This document shows, one piece after another, positions 8,234 to 15,516 of a stretch of DNA of 26,305 nucleotides. The notes below the pieces were generated by a model. The model had not been told where the DNA came from and searched no databases. It saw only the letters and a list, made by a program, of their open reading frames with translations. Within the stretch, counting starts at the first letter, position 1. Each line of letters starts with the position of its first letter. A program made the translations under genes and the position numbers. Origin of the DNA: JAJFTV01 sp036825755 (GTDB taxonomy: Bacteria > Chloroflexota > Anaerolineae > Anaerolineales > Anaerolineaceae); NCBI GenBank assembly GCA_036825755.1, contig DAISXR010000047.1, positions 1 to 26,305 of the forward strand, read 5' to 3'.

Positions 8234-8272
8234 TATATCAGTATTATATCACATATCGATAATAGAAAACAA
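8234..8272 (-). promoter_or_regulatory. Promoter of the GntR operon with direct repeats
   Basis: On the minus strand a perfect TATAAT (8248-8243) stands 18 bases from a weak -35 TTGTTT (8272-8267). Two exact copies of TATATCA (plus-strand 8234-8240 and 8245-8251) are 11 bp apart, one helical turn, and overlap the -10. They could be binding sites for the GntR protein, but AT-rich promoter DNA can give such repeats by chance. Confidence 0.45.
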
Positions 8273-8374
8273 GTGTTAATTTAAATGGGATAGATCAATT
8301 GTACCCCTTTCTGTACAGATCAGCGGGATATCCTGTGCAAGCTTTGTATTGATTTTGGCCGTAACGGCGTGGCG

Positions 8375-8470
8375 TTCTCATCCAGGCTTAAGCACAGATG
8401 AGAAGTTTCTGTGAAACTGTAGTTGATAGGTTTTGCAATTCATATCTGGTTAATCTACAGTTACTATAAT
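8375..8470 (+). promoter_or_regulatory. Inverted-repeat cluster and -10 box upstream of the CBS gene
   Basis: The 308-base gap 8213-8520 holds no gene. It contains an 8-bp inverted repeat, TTCTCATC (8375-8382) with GATGAGAA (8397-8404), and an adjoining hairpin, AGTTTC-TGT-GAAACT (8404-8418). A third pair is AACTGTAG (8415-8422) with CTACAGTT (8455-8462). A perfect TATAAT follows at 8465-8470, without a clear -35. The repeats lie upstream of the expected start, so an operator is more likely than an RNA leader. The function is unknown. Confidence 0.4.
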
Positions 8471-8520
8471 CGTTGACAATCATCGAATTATTGTGGAGCT
8501 GTTATATCGAGGGAGGTAAT

Positions 8521-8970
8521 ATGAGCAGCGTGAGACGAATACTGCAATTAAAAGGATTTGATATCTGGTCTACCAGCCCGGATACCACCGTTTATGATGC
8601 CCTGCGCATCATGGGTGATAAAGACGTGGGCGCGCTGGTAGTGTTGGAAAATAACAAACTGGTCGGGATCCTGTCGGAAAGAGACTATGCCCGGAAAATC
8701 GTGCTGAGCGGGAAGACCTCACGCGATACCCGCGTGGGTGACGTGATGACCAGGGTGGTGCATACCGTGCACCCGGAACAGACCGTACAGGAATGTATGC
8801 AGCTCATGCTGGATCATCATGTGCGCCATCTTCCGGTCGTGGTGGATGACGAGGTCATCGGCGTCATCTCCATCGGAGATGTGATGAACGATATCATCTA
8901 TCAGCAGAAAAATTCCATCCAATCATTGGAACGGCAAATATCCGCTCAAAAAATACCGGGGTATATCTAA
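8521..8970 (+). CDS. Tandem CBS-domain protein
   Basis: A 149-residue soluble protein made almost entirely of two CBS domains, which together form a Bateman module that binds adenine nucleotides or related ligands. CBS1 (about residues 17-68) contains VYDALRIMGDKDVGALVVLE and VGILSERDYARKI. CBS2 (about 80-132) contains TVQECMQLMLDHHVRHLPVV and VIGVISIGDVM. The linker ends with VGDVMT, typical of stand-alone CBS proteins. A short C-terminal helix (SIQSLERQIS) follows. The start is ATG 8521, with GGGAGG about four bases upstream; the frame extends upstream only to a TTG at 8473 without a binding site. It is a single gene converging on a thioesterase, and the regulated partner is unknown. Confidence 0.9.
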   Translation: MSSVRRILQLKGFDIWSTSPDTTVYDALRIMGDKDVGALVVLENNKLVGILSERDYARKIVLSGKTSRDTRVGDVMTRVVHTVHPEQTVQECMQLMLDHHVRHLPVVVDDEVIGVISIGDVMNDIIYQQKNSIQSLERQISAQKIPGYI

Positions 8971-8998
8971 ACCCGTGTATTTTCTGTGTTGATGTGTC

Positions 8999-9033
8999 AA
9001 AAAGCTCTGCCTGCTGCACCGCAGGCAGAGCTT
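8999..9033 (-). terminator. Terminator between convergent CBS and thioesterase genes
   Basis: A perfect 13-bp stem (9002-9014 with 9021-9033) with loop TGCACC. On the minus strand it is followed by a T run (complement of A 8999-9003), making a good intrinsic terminator for the thioesterase gene. On the plus strand the T run is poor, so it would only partly stop CBS-gene transcription. Confidence 0.8.
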
Positions 9034-9052
9034 CGATTATCAATTGGCCCGG

Positions 9053-9466
9053 TTATTGAAACAGTTTTTCAGCCCGATCATGCAAAATACGCTCTTCTTC
9101 GTTTTCGGGAACAATGGTGATCCCATGCGGTTTCACCTGCCCGCTGGCATCCACGTGGATAAAGGTGATAAAGCCTTCCACCACCAGTTCACTTTTCACT
9201 TCCATTTTGATATAAGAAACCAGCTTGCTCTTTCCGCTGAGCACCACCCGGCTGTGAAAATGGGCGATCTCGCCCAAATGCACCGGTCTTGAAAAGGTCA
9301 TGCCATGAATTTGCAGACACACCGTAGAATCAGGGGTCAACAGGCTCGAGGCGGCAATAAAACCGGCCTCCACAAACCACTCGGCGCTCCGTCCTGCGTA
9401 CAGGGTGCCGTGATGGTTCAAATCTTCATGCTTCACCAGGTGGTGCATGGTGTAAATTTCATTCAT
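9053..9466 (-). CDS. Hotdog-fold acyl-CoA thioesterase family protein
   Basis: A 137-residue single hotdog-domain protein of the acyl-CoA hydrolase (BACH/YciA-like) group. The N-terminal motif LVKHEDLNHHGTLYAGRSAE matches the usual N-x-x-G-T-L-x-G-G turn, though the second Gly is Arg. Glu replaces the common Asp in WFVEAGF, and FSRPVHLGEIAHFHSRVV forms the central strand. It probably hydrolyses an acyl-CoA thioester in the cytoplasm; chain length is not readable. Two adjacent ATGs (9469 and 9466) exist, and the GGAGGG at 9478-9473 (minus) is better spaced for 9466. It is a single gene, divergent from the peptidase gene at 9616. Confidence 0.85.
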   Translation of the reverse strand: MNEIYTMHHLVKHEDLNHHGTLYAGRSAEWFVEAGFIAASSLLTPDSTVCLQIHGMTFSRPVHLGEIAHFHSRVVLSGKSKLVSYIKMEVKSELVVEGFITFIHVDASGQVKPHGITIVPENEEERILHDRAEKLFQ

Positions 9467-9503
9467 CATAAGCCCTCCATCTAGTCAAATCCAATGGCAC
9501 AGG

Positions 9504-9587
9504 ATCATACCAGAGAAGCATCGGCAAATGATCGGATGATTGTTTTCAATACTTTTTTATGGTATTGTTGTTTCATCATCCTATAAT
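9504..9587. promoter_or_regulatory. Divergent promoter region, thioesterase and C11 peptidase
   Basis: Plus strand: perfect TATAAT at 9582-9587, about 28 bases before the peptidase ATG, with no recognisable -35. Minus strand: TATGAT (complement of 9504-9509), again with a poor -35. Both are suggestions from the -10 hexamers only. Confidence 0.35.
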
Positions 9588-9615
9588 TAATTAATTCCTT
9601 TCAGCAGAGGCAATT

Positions 9616-11865
9616 ATGGGTAACAAGAAGCTACTAATTGTTATTGCAGTCTTGCTTGTCGTTTGTATTTTATGTGCCTGCCTGGGGGTAGGCGGTTACT
9701 TTTTATTCGTACAGGACTCGGAATGGGATCCTTTTACCGGGAACGGGACTCAACCTGCCGAACAGGCTGTCACCCCGGGGTCTGAGGCTACTCCTGAAAC
9801 AATTGCCCCCCAGGCGGATACCCCTGCGGTAGTGGAGCAGCAAATATCGGTTCCGGCTGACCAGCAGCGCTGGCTGGTGATGATCTACCAGGACGCCGAT
9901 GACGAGATCCTGGAAAGAGACATTCATTTTGATGCAAACGAAGCCGAATACACAGGCTCCAGTGACCGCGTGACCGTGGTGAGCCAGTTTGACCGCAACG
10001 CGGGCGCCTATGAAGGCGATGGCAATTGGAGTACCGCCAGGCGTTTTGTTTTGACCGCCAACAGCGATCTGAATACTCTGGGTTCTGCCGTGATAACCGA
10101 CCTGGGCGAAATCAATATGGGTGAACCCCAAACATTAATCGACTTCGCCACCTGGGCTATCGGCTCCTATCCTGCAGACCGGTATGTACTGATTATGTCG
10201 GATCACGGGGCCGGCTGGCTGGGCGGCTGGTCAGACGGCGACAATGGGGATGACGGCATGAGCATGAATGAGATCAGCGGGGCGCTGGCCGAGATTCTCA
10301 ATCGCACCGGGGTTCCCAAATTCGACGTACTGGCCTTTGATGCCTGTCTCATGTCGCAGCTTGAAGCCCTGACCATGATCGAGCCATACGCCGATTACGC
10401 TGTAGCTTCCGCGGAAGTCGTGCCGGCTATTGGGTTTGCTTATAATGCCTTCATCAGCGAACTGGTCAATAACCCGGCCATGTCGCCGGAGGATTTTTCC
10501 AAATGGATGCTGGCCGCTTACATCGACCGGGATATGCGCATCACCGATGATCTGGCCCGCCAGGAATTTCTCAGCGAGGCGTTCAATTACACCGGCCAGG
10601 CTACAGCAGCAGATCTGACCGCGGAAATGACCCTGGATACCACCCTGGCGGTCATCAAATTGAACATGCTCTCGGAGTTGAACCTGGCATTCAACAACTT
10701 TGCTTACGAGATGACCTTTGTGGATCAAACCGCCGTGGCGCGTGCGCGCAGCTATGCGCAGTCATACTACAACATCTTTGGCGATAGTAATCCGCCGTCT
10801 TACATTGACCTGGGCAACTTTGTCAGCCTGGTGGTCAATGAAACCGGTAGTACCCAGCTTTCCACGGCGGCCAACCGGCTGTTCAGGGTGATGGATGATG
10901 CTATTGTGGCCGAACGCCATTCATCCGATTTGCCAGGCGCTACCGGTATTTCCATCTACTTCCCCAATTCCTATCTGTACACCAACGAGATTGCCGGATA
11001 CACTGCTTACAACACGCAGGTGGATCAATTTGTGCAGGCATCGCAATGGGATGATTTTCTGGCCTTTCACTATACCGGCACCCCGTTTGATCTGCAATAC
11101 TCCGGCCCGGTGATCCCGGCACCCGGTACTCAGCTTCAACCGCCCGGTTCTGGCAATATCGAGATGGGCACACTCACGTCCTCGGCTGACACCATTTCCG
11201 CGGGTCAGTCGGTCCACCTGGAAACGCAAATTACCGGCGACAACATCGGTTATGTGTATTTCTTCGCGGGTAAGTTCTTCCCGGAAAACAATACCTATCT
11301 GGCAGTGGATGCCGATTTCGTGACCGCGCAGGCTACCCAGGAAGTCAACGGTGTGACCTATCCGGATTGGGGCAGCGGACCGATCGACGTGTCGATTGAC
11401 TGGACGCCGACCACGTATTTCATCAATGATGGTACCAAAAATGAATACGCCGTCCTGTATCCGCTGGAATACGGCGCCACGCCCGATCAGAATGTGTATG
11501 CCGTGGATGGCATCTTCACCTTCGGCGATACCGGCGCCACCACCTACGCCGTGATGACCTTCAGACCGGATGGCTGGATGCTGAAGATCATGAATTACGC
11601 GCCGGAAGGCGGCGGCGGACGTGAGATCACCCCACGTCAGGGTGACTCCTTCAAGCTGCTACTGAAAGCCATTTCCATGGATCCCAATGATCCAAACAAG
11701 GAGCCGGAGTTCGTGGAGTTTGAGGGCGGTACGCTCACCTTTGGGAGCAGCAACTTTTACTGGGATTCCGCTCCTGCTGAGCCGGGTTCGTATGTGGTCG
11801 GTGTGGGAGCGCTGGACTTGGATGGGAATTACAATTTGAACTTCGTTCCGGTGACGATCCAGTAG
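9616..11865 (+). CDS. Clostripain-family (C11) cysteine peptidase, membrane-anchored and extracytoplasmic
   Basis: A 749-residue surface protein. The N terminus has two lysines and a hydrophobic segment (about 5-31), then a Pro/Thr/Glu-rich linker to about residue 75. The segment contains Cys residues (CILCAC) but is a poor lipobox, so a signal anchor is more likely. The catalytic domain follows. WLVMIYQDADDEILERD opens it, the catalytic His197 is in MSDHGAGW, and the catalytic Cys244 is in AFDACLM, as in clostripain and gingipain relatives. The C-terminal part (from about 520) looks like beta-rich Ig-like domains. Clostripains cleave after basic residues, but specificity here is not deduced. 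ATG at 9616 has AGAGG about seven bases upstream. It is a single gene. Confidence 0.87.
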   Translation: MGNKKLLIVIAVLLVVCILCACLGVGGYFLFVQDSEWDPFTGNGTQPAEQAVTPGSEATPETIAPQADTPAVVEQQISVPADQQRWLVMIYQDADDEILERDIHFDANEAEYTGSSDRVTVVSQFDRNAGAYEGDGNWSTARRFVLTANSDLNTLGSAVITDLGEINMGEPQTLIDFATWAIGSYPADRYVLIMSDHGAGWLGGWSDGDNGDDGMSMNEISGALAEILNRTGVPKFDVLAFDACLMSQLEALTMIEPYADYAVASAEVVPAIGFAYNAFISELVNNPAMSPEDFSKWMLAAYIDRDMRITDDLARQEFLSEAFNYTGQATAADLTAEMTLDTTLAVIKLNMLSELNLAFNNFAYEMTFVDQTAVARARSYAQSYYNIFGDSNPPSYIDLGNFVSLVVNETGSTQLSTAANRLFRVMDDAIVAERHSSDLPGATGISIYFPNSYLYTNEIAGYTAYNTQVDQFVQASQWDDFLAFHYTGTPFDLQYSGPVIPAPGTQLQPPGSGNIEMGTLTSSADTISAGQSVHLETQITGDNIGYVYFFAGKFFPENNTYLAVDADFVTAQATQEVNGVTYPDWGSGPIDVSIDWTPTTYFINDGTKNEYAVLYPLEYGATPDQNVYAVDGIFTFGDTGATTYAVMTFRPDGWMLKIMNYAPEGGGGREITPRQGDSFKLLLKAISMDPNDPNKEPEFVEFEGGTLTFGSSNFYWDSAPAEPGSYVVGVGALDLDGNYNLNFVPVTIQ

Positions 11866-11897
11866 TTTATCCTATCCCGTATTGGGTTGTGTCAATG

Positions 11898-11921
11898 GGT
11901 TGTGCAGAAGACTGCACAACC
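11898..11921 (+). other. Hairpin downstream of the C11 peptidase gene
   Basis: A perfect 10-bp stem (11898-11907 with 11912-11921) closed by loop AAGA starts 33 bases after the stop. No T run follows, so it may be a 3' stabilising or Rho-linked structure rather than an intrinsic terminator. The left arm also repeats GGGTTGTG found at 11884-11891. Confidence 0.5.
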
Positions 11922-11968
11922 GTGCCATCTGGAAGAAAAACACATCATTTCATTGCATAACCGGTCCA

Positions 11969-12117
11969 AATTCCCCTCCTGGGAGGGGTGCCCGCAAGGG
12001 CGGGGTGGTCGTTTTATCAATAAACCGCCCTGGAACGCGGAGTTGCGTTTCCAGATCTGGTATCTTCCAAAGATCAACCCTTAGCCGACCCCTCACTGCG
12101 CTCGGGGTGATAAAATG
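11969..12117 (+). repeat. Twin-hairpin interspersed repeat, copy A (long form)
   Basis: It begins with two abutting hairpins: CCCCTCC-TG-GGAGGGG (11973-11988), then GCCC-GCAA-GGGC with a GNRA-type loop, then GGGGTGG. About 90 further bases are shared with copy B, including AGATCTGGTATCTT and a final hairpin made of ACCCC and GGGGT around CTGCGCTC. Short ORFs drawn through it are only by-products of its composition. Confidence 0.8.
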
Positions 12118-12162
12118 GGTACCTGGATGAGACACGATATGCCGTGCTCAAAAGCAAAATCA

Positions 12163-12314
12163 AATCCCCCTCCGTTGGAGGGGTGCCCGCAAGGGCGGGG
12201 TGGTCGTTTTATCAAAAAAAAACCACCCAGGGAGGCGGAATTACGTTTTCAGATCTGGTATCTTTTGAAGATCAATCCATAGCCGACCCCTCGCTGCGCT
12301 CGGGGTGACAAAAT
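12163..12314 (+). repeat. Twin-hairpin interspersed repeat, copy B (long form)
   Basis: A direct repeat of copy A along about 150 bases, with point differences and a longer A run in the middle. The order is the same: CCCCTCC-GTT-GGAGGGG, GCCC-GCAA-GGGC, GGGGTGG, a shared central part, and a terminal ACCCC/GGGGT hairpin. The regular pair suggests a small non-autonomous element or REP/BIME-like unit. No transposase or target duplication is evident. Confidence 0.8.
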
Positions 12315-12448
12315 CGGCGGTCATAGGGGGTAAGGTATGCCGTATCGTTAAAAAAGGGGGTTCTGTCAATTATCCCGGTGAAAGGTGCCTCACGGAAAGA
12401 AAATGCACCGTTGTTCGCGTAACAAGCTGGTCAAAATGCCGTTTTAAA

Positions 12449-12490
12449 AACCACCCCGGCGCTGCGCGCCACCCCTCCGAAGGAGGGGAA
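12449..12490 (-). repeat. Twin-hairpin repeat, copy C (short, inverted)
   Basis: On the minus strand it reads TTCCCCTCC-TTC-GGAGGGG, T, then GGCGC-GCA-GCGCC, then GGGGTGG. The second hairpin has a different stem sequence from copies A, B and D but keeps the fold. It lacks the long central part of A and B. Confidence 0.78.
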
Positions 12491-12570
12491 TGTTGAGCTG
12501 CAGGGATTAAGCTATATCCAACCCACTTACATGAAAAAGTATCAACGATCACCCACATTCACCTCACGTT

Positions 12571-12613
12571 AAATTCCCCTCCGTTGGAGGGGTGCCCGTA
12601 AGGGCGGGGTGGT
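12571..12613 (+). repeat. Twin-hairpin repeat, copy D (short, direct)
   Basis: It reads TTCCCCTCC-GTT-GGAGGGG, T, GCCC-GTAA-GGGC, GGGGTGG, i.e. the core of copies A and B without the long tail. The rest of the 828-base gene-free stretch 11866-12693, between and around the copies, shows no further gene. Confidence 0.78.
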
Positions 12614-12633
12614 AGCATGACGTGCCCGTACCC

Positions 12634-12665
12634 AAAAAAGGGCTGCCTTTCTACGGCAGCCCTTT
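12634..12665 (-). terminator. Terminator of the UPF0173 hydrolase gene
   Basis: A perfect 11-bp stem (12637-12647 with 12655-12665) and 7-base loop. On the minus strand it is followed by a T run (complement of A 12634-12639). It lies about 30 bases beyond the stop of the hydrolase gene. Confidence 0.88.
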
Positions 12666-12693
12666 CATCTCTCCACAAATCAATTTATTAAAA

Positions 12694-13383
12694 TTATTCC
12701 GGCAGAGAAAATGACTCGCCCGGCTGCAGAATCATCACCCGGGTTTGGGTTTCATCCTCCACGTGGTTGGCCCAACTGTTCACATCCTGGGCGATTAAAT
12801 CCCAGGTTCCGTAGTGCACAGGGATAACGTACGTGGGTCCCAACAGCTTGATCGCTCGAAAAGCGTCTTCAGGCCCCATGGTGTAATTATCACCAATCGG
12901 GATGACCGCCAGATCAATGCCCTCTTCGCCGAGCAGGCGCATATCATAAAACAGGCCCGTATCGCCGGCAAGATAAATCTTGTGCCCTGACAGGGTGGTG
13001 ATTAAGAATCCTGCCGGGCTGCCGCCGTTGGAGCCATCCGGGAGCATGGAACCGTGCAGCGCGAGGGTCAACTTAACATAGCCAAACGGGTGCCGATATC
13101 CGCCGCCGATATGCTGCCCGTGCGTGTTAATACCTTTCCCGCGCAGCCATTCCGATATTTCAAAATTACTGATCACCATGGCCCCGGTGCGGCGGGCGAT
13201 GGAAATGGTGTCTCCTAAATGATCCTCATGACCGTGTGTGACCAGGATAAATTCGGGGTCGACTTCGCTCGACTGGATACAACTGGCCGGATTTCCATCC
13301 AGAAACGGGTCAACCAGTATTTGCTTGCCGTTAATCTCCAATGCCAATGCTGAATGTCCGTACCAGGTGATCTTATCGCTCAT
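12694..13383 (-). CDS. UPF0173-type metal-dependent hydrolase (MBL fold)
   Basis: A 229-residue compact metallo-beta-lactamase-fold protein matching the UPF0173/YtkL group in size and pattern. It starts with ITWYGHSALALEINGKQILVDPFLDGNP. The metal motif THGHEDHLGD is at 49-58. GGSPAGFLIT and LAGDTGLFYDM follow (the Asp being a metal ligand), then VIPVHYGTWDLI near the C terminus (His ligand). The usual start is confirmed by GGAGG six bases before ATG 13383, although the frame remains open to 13431. The physiological substrate of this family is not established. It is a single gene with its own terminator; a TATAAT on the minus strand (13462-13457) may be its -10. Confidence 0.9.
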   Translation of the reverse strand: MSDKITWYGHSALALEINGKQILVDPFLDGNPASCIQSSEVDPEFILVTHGHEDHLGDTISIARRTGAMVISNFEISEWLRGKGINTHGQHIGGGYRHPFGYVKLTLALHGSMLPDGSNGGSPAGFLITTLSGHKIYLAGDTGLFYDMRLLGEEGIDLAVIPIGDNYTMGPEDAFRAIKLLGPTYVIPVHYGTWDLIAQDVNSWANHVEDETQTRVMILQPGESFSLPE

Positions 13384-13496
13384 GTCTATCCTCCTTTTTG
13401 AACGAAACTGCCGTTTTGGTACAACGAACAATTGGATGGGTACAATACTGTTTTCTATTATAAGGCAAAGTAGACCAATTGGTGACAGAGCCTTTT

Positions 13497-14441
13497 TTAG
13501 CGGTTCAGTCCCTCCATAAAAATCTGCTCAAAAGCCGCACGATCTGCGCCGGTGCATATTTTGATCACATACCCGTTCTCGCTCCGCACAACACGCCCCC
13601 ATTCGGGTCCATCTTCCTCCACCACCCTGACGCGGTGGGTTTCATACAGCCCAAGTTCGGGGTGAAGCGCCAGAACCGCTGCCAGGGCATCCCAGAAATA
13701 GAATACACGCCCTGCTTCGTTTTGAAGTCGTTCGGCTACTTTTTGCAGAGCCCTGATCAGAAAATCGGTCCAGGGATGGTGGTTGTGCTCTGCCAGCCTT
13801 TGCAGAAATTGCCGGCTGAAAGGCACATCGTTGGTGGCTTCCAGCGGCACCAGCGTGACGGGCGCTCCGCTGGCAAACACCAGGTTGGCCGAATGCGGAT
13901 CGCAAAAGATATTCCACTCGGCATACCGGTTTTGAATGTTCGGATCCACATCCATGATGTTCCCCGGCACATCCACCGCGCCGCCCATGATGATCACTTC
14001 GGCGAGTTTGTTTTTCAGATCCGGGCGCTTTTGCAGCGCCAGACCCACATTGGTGAGCGGACCAATCGCCACCAGGATCACCGGGTCAGCGGATTGCTCC
14101 AGGGTGTGGATGATCTGTGAGACCGCGTCCCGCGGCGATTCAGATCCGCGAGGGAGCGGCATTTTCAGCATGCCTCTCAAATCCACCATCAGACGTATTT
14201 TGAACGGAAAGGCCTTATTCCCTTTGAGTGGTCTGGACGGCCCTGCGCATACCGGGATATGCGGATGATCCGCCAGGGCCAGCAACCGCAGCGCGGTGTG
14301 CACCCCCGGCCGGGCGTGCGCCTCACCGGTAGCCGCCACGGTGATGGCCCTTACATCCGCTTCGGGCTCGCGCAGCAGATACAGAATCGCCATCCAGTCA
14401 TCCAGAGCCATGTCACTGTCAATCAAAATCTGTTTCGGCAT
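13497..14441 (-). CDS. Nucleoside hydrolase (IunH/RihA-like)
   Basis: A 314-residue predicted nucleoside hydrolase, which would cut the N-glycosidic bond of ribonucleosides for salvage. The N-terminal calcium site, normally DTDPGxDD, is DSDMALDD here (Asp8, Asp10, Asp14 and Asp15 kept, Pro-Gly lost). Other family marks are VAIGPLTNVGLAL, IMGGAVDVPGN, AEWNIFCDPHSA and, late, FYFWDALAAVLALHPE with the last Asp ligand. Length is typical (about 310-320). The start is ATG 14441, preceded by a purine-rich GGAGGGAAGGA. The frame extends upstream only to a TTG. Base specificity is not predicted. No transporter or kinase gene is adjacent. Confidence 0.88.
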   Translation of the reverse strand: MPKQILIDSDMALDDWMAILYLLREPEADVRAITVAATGEAHARPGVHTALRLLALADHPHIPVCAGPSRPLKGNKAFPFKIRLMVDLRGMLKMPLPRGSESPRDAVSQIIHTLEQSADPVILVAIGPLTNVGLALQKRPDLKNKLAEVIIMGGAVDVPGNIMDVDPNIQNRYAEWNIFCDPHSANLVFASGAPVTLVPLEATNDVPFSRQFLQRLAEHNHHPWTDFLIRALQKVAERLQNEAGRVFYFWDALAAVLALHPELGLYETHRVRVVEEDGPEWGRVVRSENGYVIKICTGADRAAFEQIFMEGLNR

Positions 14442-14506
14442 CGTGTCCTTCCCTCCATGATGAGTTCGCAAACTTACGCGCAAATATTTAGATGAAGTGG
14501 AATCCG

Positions 14507-14965
14507 TTAGAAACGAATTTCATCCGGGAGCGGATTGGCAGCCGGGCAAAACTTGATCCACTCGTAATGAAACTCTTTTAAAGGCTCATACAGTGCCCGG
14601 TTGGCGGTCCAGAACTCGGCGTGCAGGTGCTCGGCCAGGGCCAGATAATGCACGGCAAAGCCATCTTTGATCCCCAATCTCCCCGAGGCGGTAAACGCGG
14701 CATCCAGCAGGGCCGGATTGGGAGAAATGATCTGAATATGCAGGTTGGGCAGAACCGTCAGGATGAAACGGGCATCCTCTTCCTTGATTCGCCCCAGCGA
14801 AGCGGCCCGCCGTAACACCGATGTCACCTCTGCCAGCCAGATAGACGGTACAAATAACTGGTCGCCATTTTTGCGCCAGGTGCGAAACTGTTTTTCCACA
14901 AAGGCGGAGTTGGCGGTATGAAGAAACAATGCGCCCGTGAAACCGGCATCGATGACGATATTCAT
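14507..14965 (-). CDS. PIN-domain protein, VapC-like toxin with an altered active site
   Basis: A 152-residue PIN-fold protein, the usual toxin (RNase) partner of small DNA-binding antitoxins. The first acidic residue is Asp6 in IVIDAGFT and the second is Glu46 in WLAEVTSVL. The third site, normally YDAxYLALA, reads FAVHYLALA, with Ala104 in the Asp position. The fourth, normally TAD, reads TAN with Asn122. Asp101 lies three residues before the third site and might compensate. Start ATG overlaps the antitoxin stop by four bases (ATGA, 14962-14965). Either a detoxified PIN protein or a divergent active one is possible. Confidence 0.82.
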   Translation of the reverse strand: MNIVIDAGFTGALFLHTANSAFVEKQFRTWRKNGDQLFVPSIWLAEVTSVLRRAASLGRIKEEDARFILTVLPNLHIQIISPNPALLDAAFTASGRLGIKDGFAVHYLALAEHLHAEFWTANRALYEPLKEFHYEWIKFCPAANPLPDEIRF

Positions 14966-15228
14966 TCTAAATCGTCTCCGGTTTCATTCTCAGCCAGGTA
15001 AGCATCTGGTAAAATTTCTCCCGGCATCTCGGGCTGCCGCTCGCGGATGGATTTGATGGTATGCAGCGTTTGCAGCACCTCATCATCCTCCGGAAACATC
15101 TCAGACAGGTAGGTATTGGTGATTTCACGCAGGAGCTGTGAAACGCTCTTGTTGGAACGGCTCGACGCCCGCTTAAGTGCCTTCAACTGGCGCGGTTCAA
15201 GCAAAATTTGAACACGAATCAGGCTCAT
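14962..15228 (-). CDS. Ribbon-helix-helix (CopG-like) antitoxin
   Basis: An 88-residue protein. The first 45 residues form a ribbon-helix-helix DNA-binding domain: strand IRVQILLEPRQL, helix KALKRASSRSNK, turn SVSQ, helix LLREITNTYL. The acidic C-terminal half (PEMPGEILPDAYLAENETGDDLE) would wrap the toxin, as in VapB/CopG antitoxins. It precedes and overlaps the PIN gene, the standard order for such modules. Start ATG 15228 has GGGGAG about six bases upstream. The palindrome just upstream (15254-15265) is the likely self-binding operator. Confidence 0.85.
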   Translation of the reverse strand: MSLIRVQILLEPRQLKALKRASSRSNKSVSQLLREITNTYLSEMFPEDDEVLQTLHTIKSIRERQPEMPGEILPDAYLAENETGDDLE

Positions 15229-15253
15229 CCATTACTCCCCAAAGAAAATAGAA

Positions 15254-15281
15254 TGTGTATACACAATATGATTATACACAA
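15254..15281 (-). promoter_or_regulatory. Promoter and operator of the RHH/PIN module
   Basis: A perfect 12-bp palindrome TGTGTATACACA (15254-15265) and two copies of TATACACAA (15258-15266 and 15273-15281) 15 bp apart lie 26-53 bases upstream of the antitoxin ATG. A minus-strand TATAAT (15276-15271) sits between the repeats, so bound antitoxin would cover the -10. No clear -35 is seen. Confidence 0.6.
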
Positions 15282-15501
15282 GCTTTGTCTCCAAAGCAGG
15301 CTTTTGCCCGTATATTTGCCATAAAAACGCCTCCCGGCGGGTACAGGCAGCTCAAAACAGCGCCTTTCAGGTGGAGCAGTGATGATTTCCCCAATCCCTG
15401 CCCTGCCTTTTTACACGCCTGATGACTGATGCATGAAAAAACAGCCTGTTTCAGCCTCATCTCATCCCGCAAATGCCCTTTTCCGCCGTAAAACCTAACC
15501 A

Positions 15502-15516
15502 ACCTGTCAGACAGGT
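15502..15516 (-). terminator. Weak hairpin at the end of the ABC-F gene
   Basis: A 7-1-7 inverted repeat (ACCTGTC-A-GACAGGT) overlaps the ABC-F stop codon. On the minus strand GGTTTT follows a few bases later, so a weak terminator is possible. The remaining 15282-15501 shows no gene; the long minus-strand ORF running through it starts inside the ABC-F gene in another frame and resembles nothing. Confidence 0.35.

Noticed and set aside
8311..8321. Shared 11-mer CTGTACAGATC near two promoters (also 18467-18477)
   Set aside because: Many 11-base matches are expected by chance in a window of this size, and the two sites differ in position relative to the promoters.
8473..8478. TTGACA at 8473 as -35 of the CBS gene
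   Set aside because: The next TATA-like hexamer is at least 23 bases away, too far for a standard promoter; the TATAAT at 8465-8470 lies upstream of it.
11882..12558. Several short ORFs (60-80 codons) in the intergenic region
   Set aside because: They run through the GC-rich twin-hairpin repeats on both strands and have no family features; they reflect repeat composition.
11969..12613. CRISPR array
   Set aside because: The repeats are unevenly spaced, of different length, one is inverted, and they are built of hairpins; no cas gene is present.
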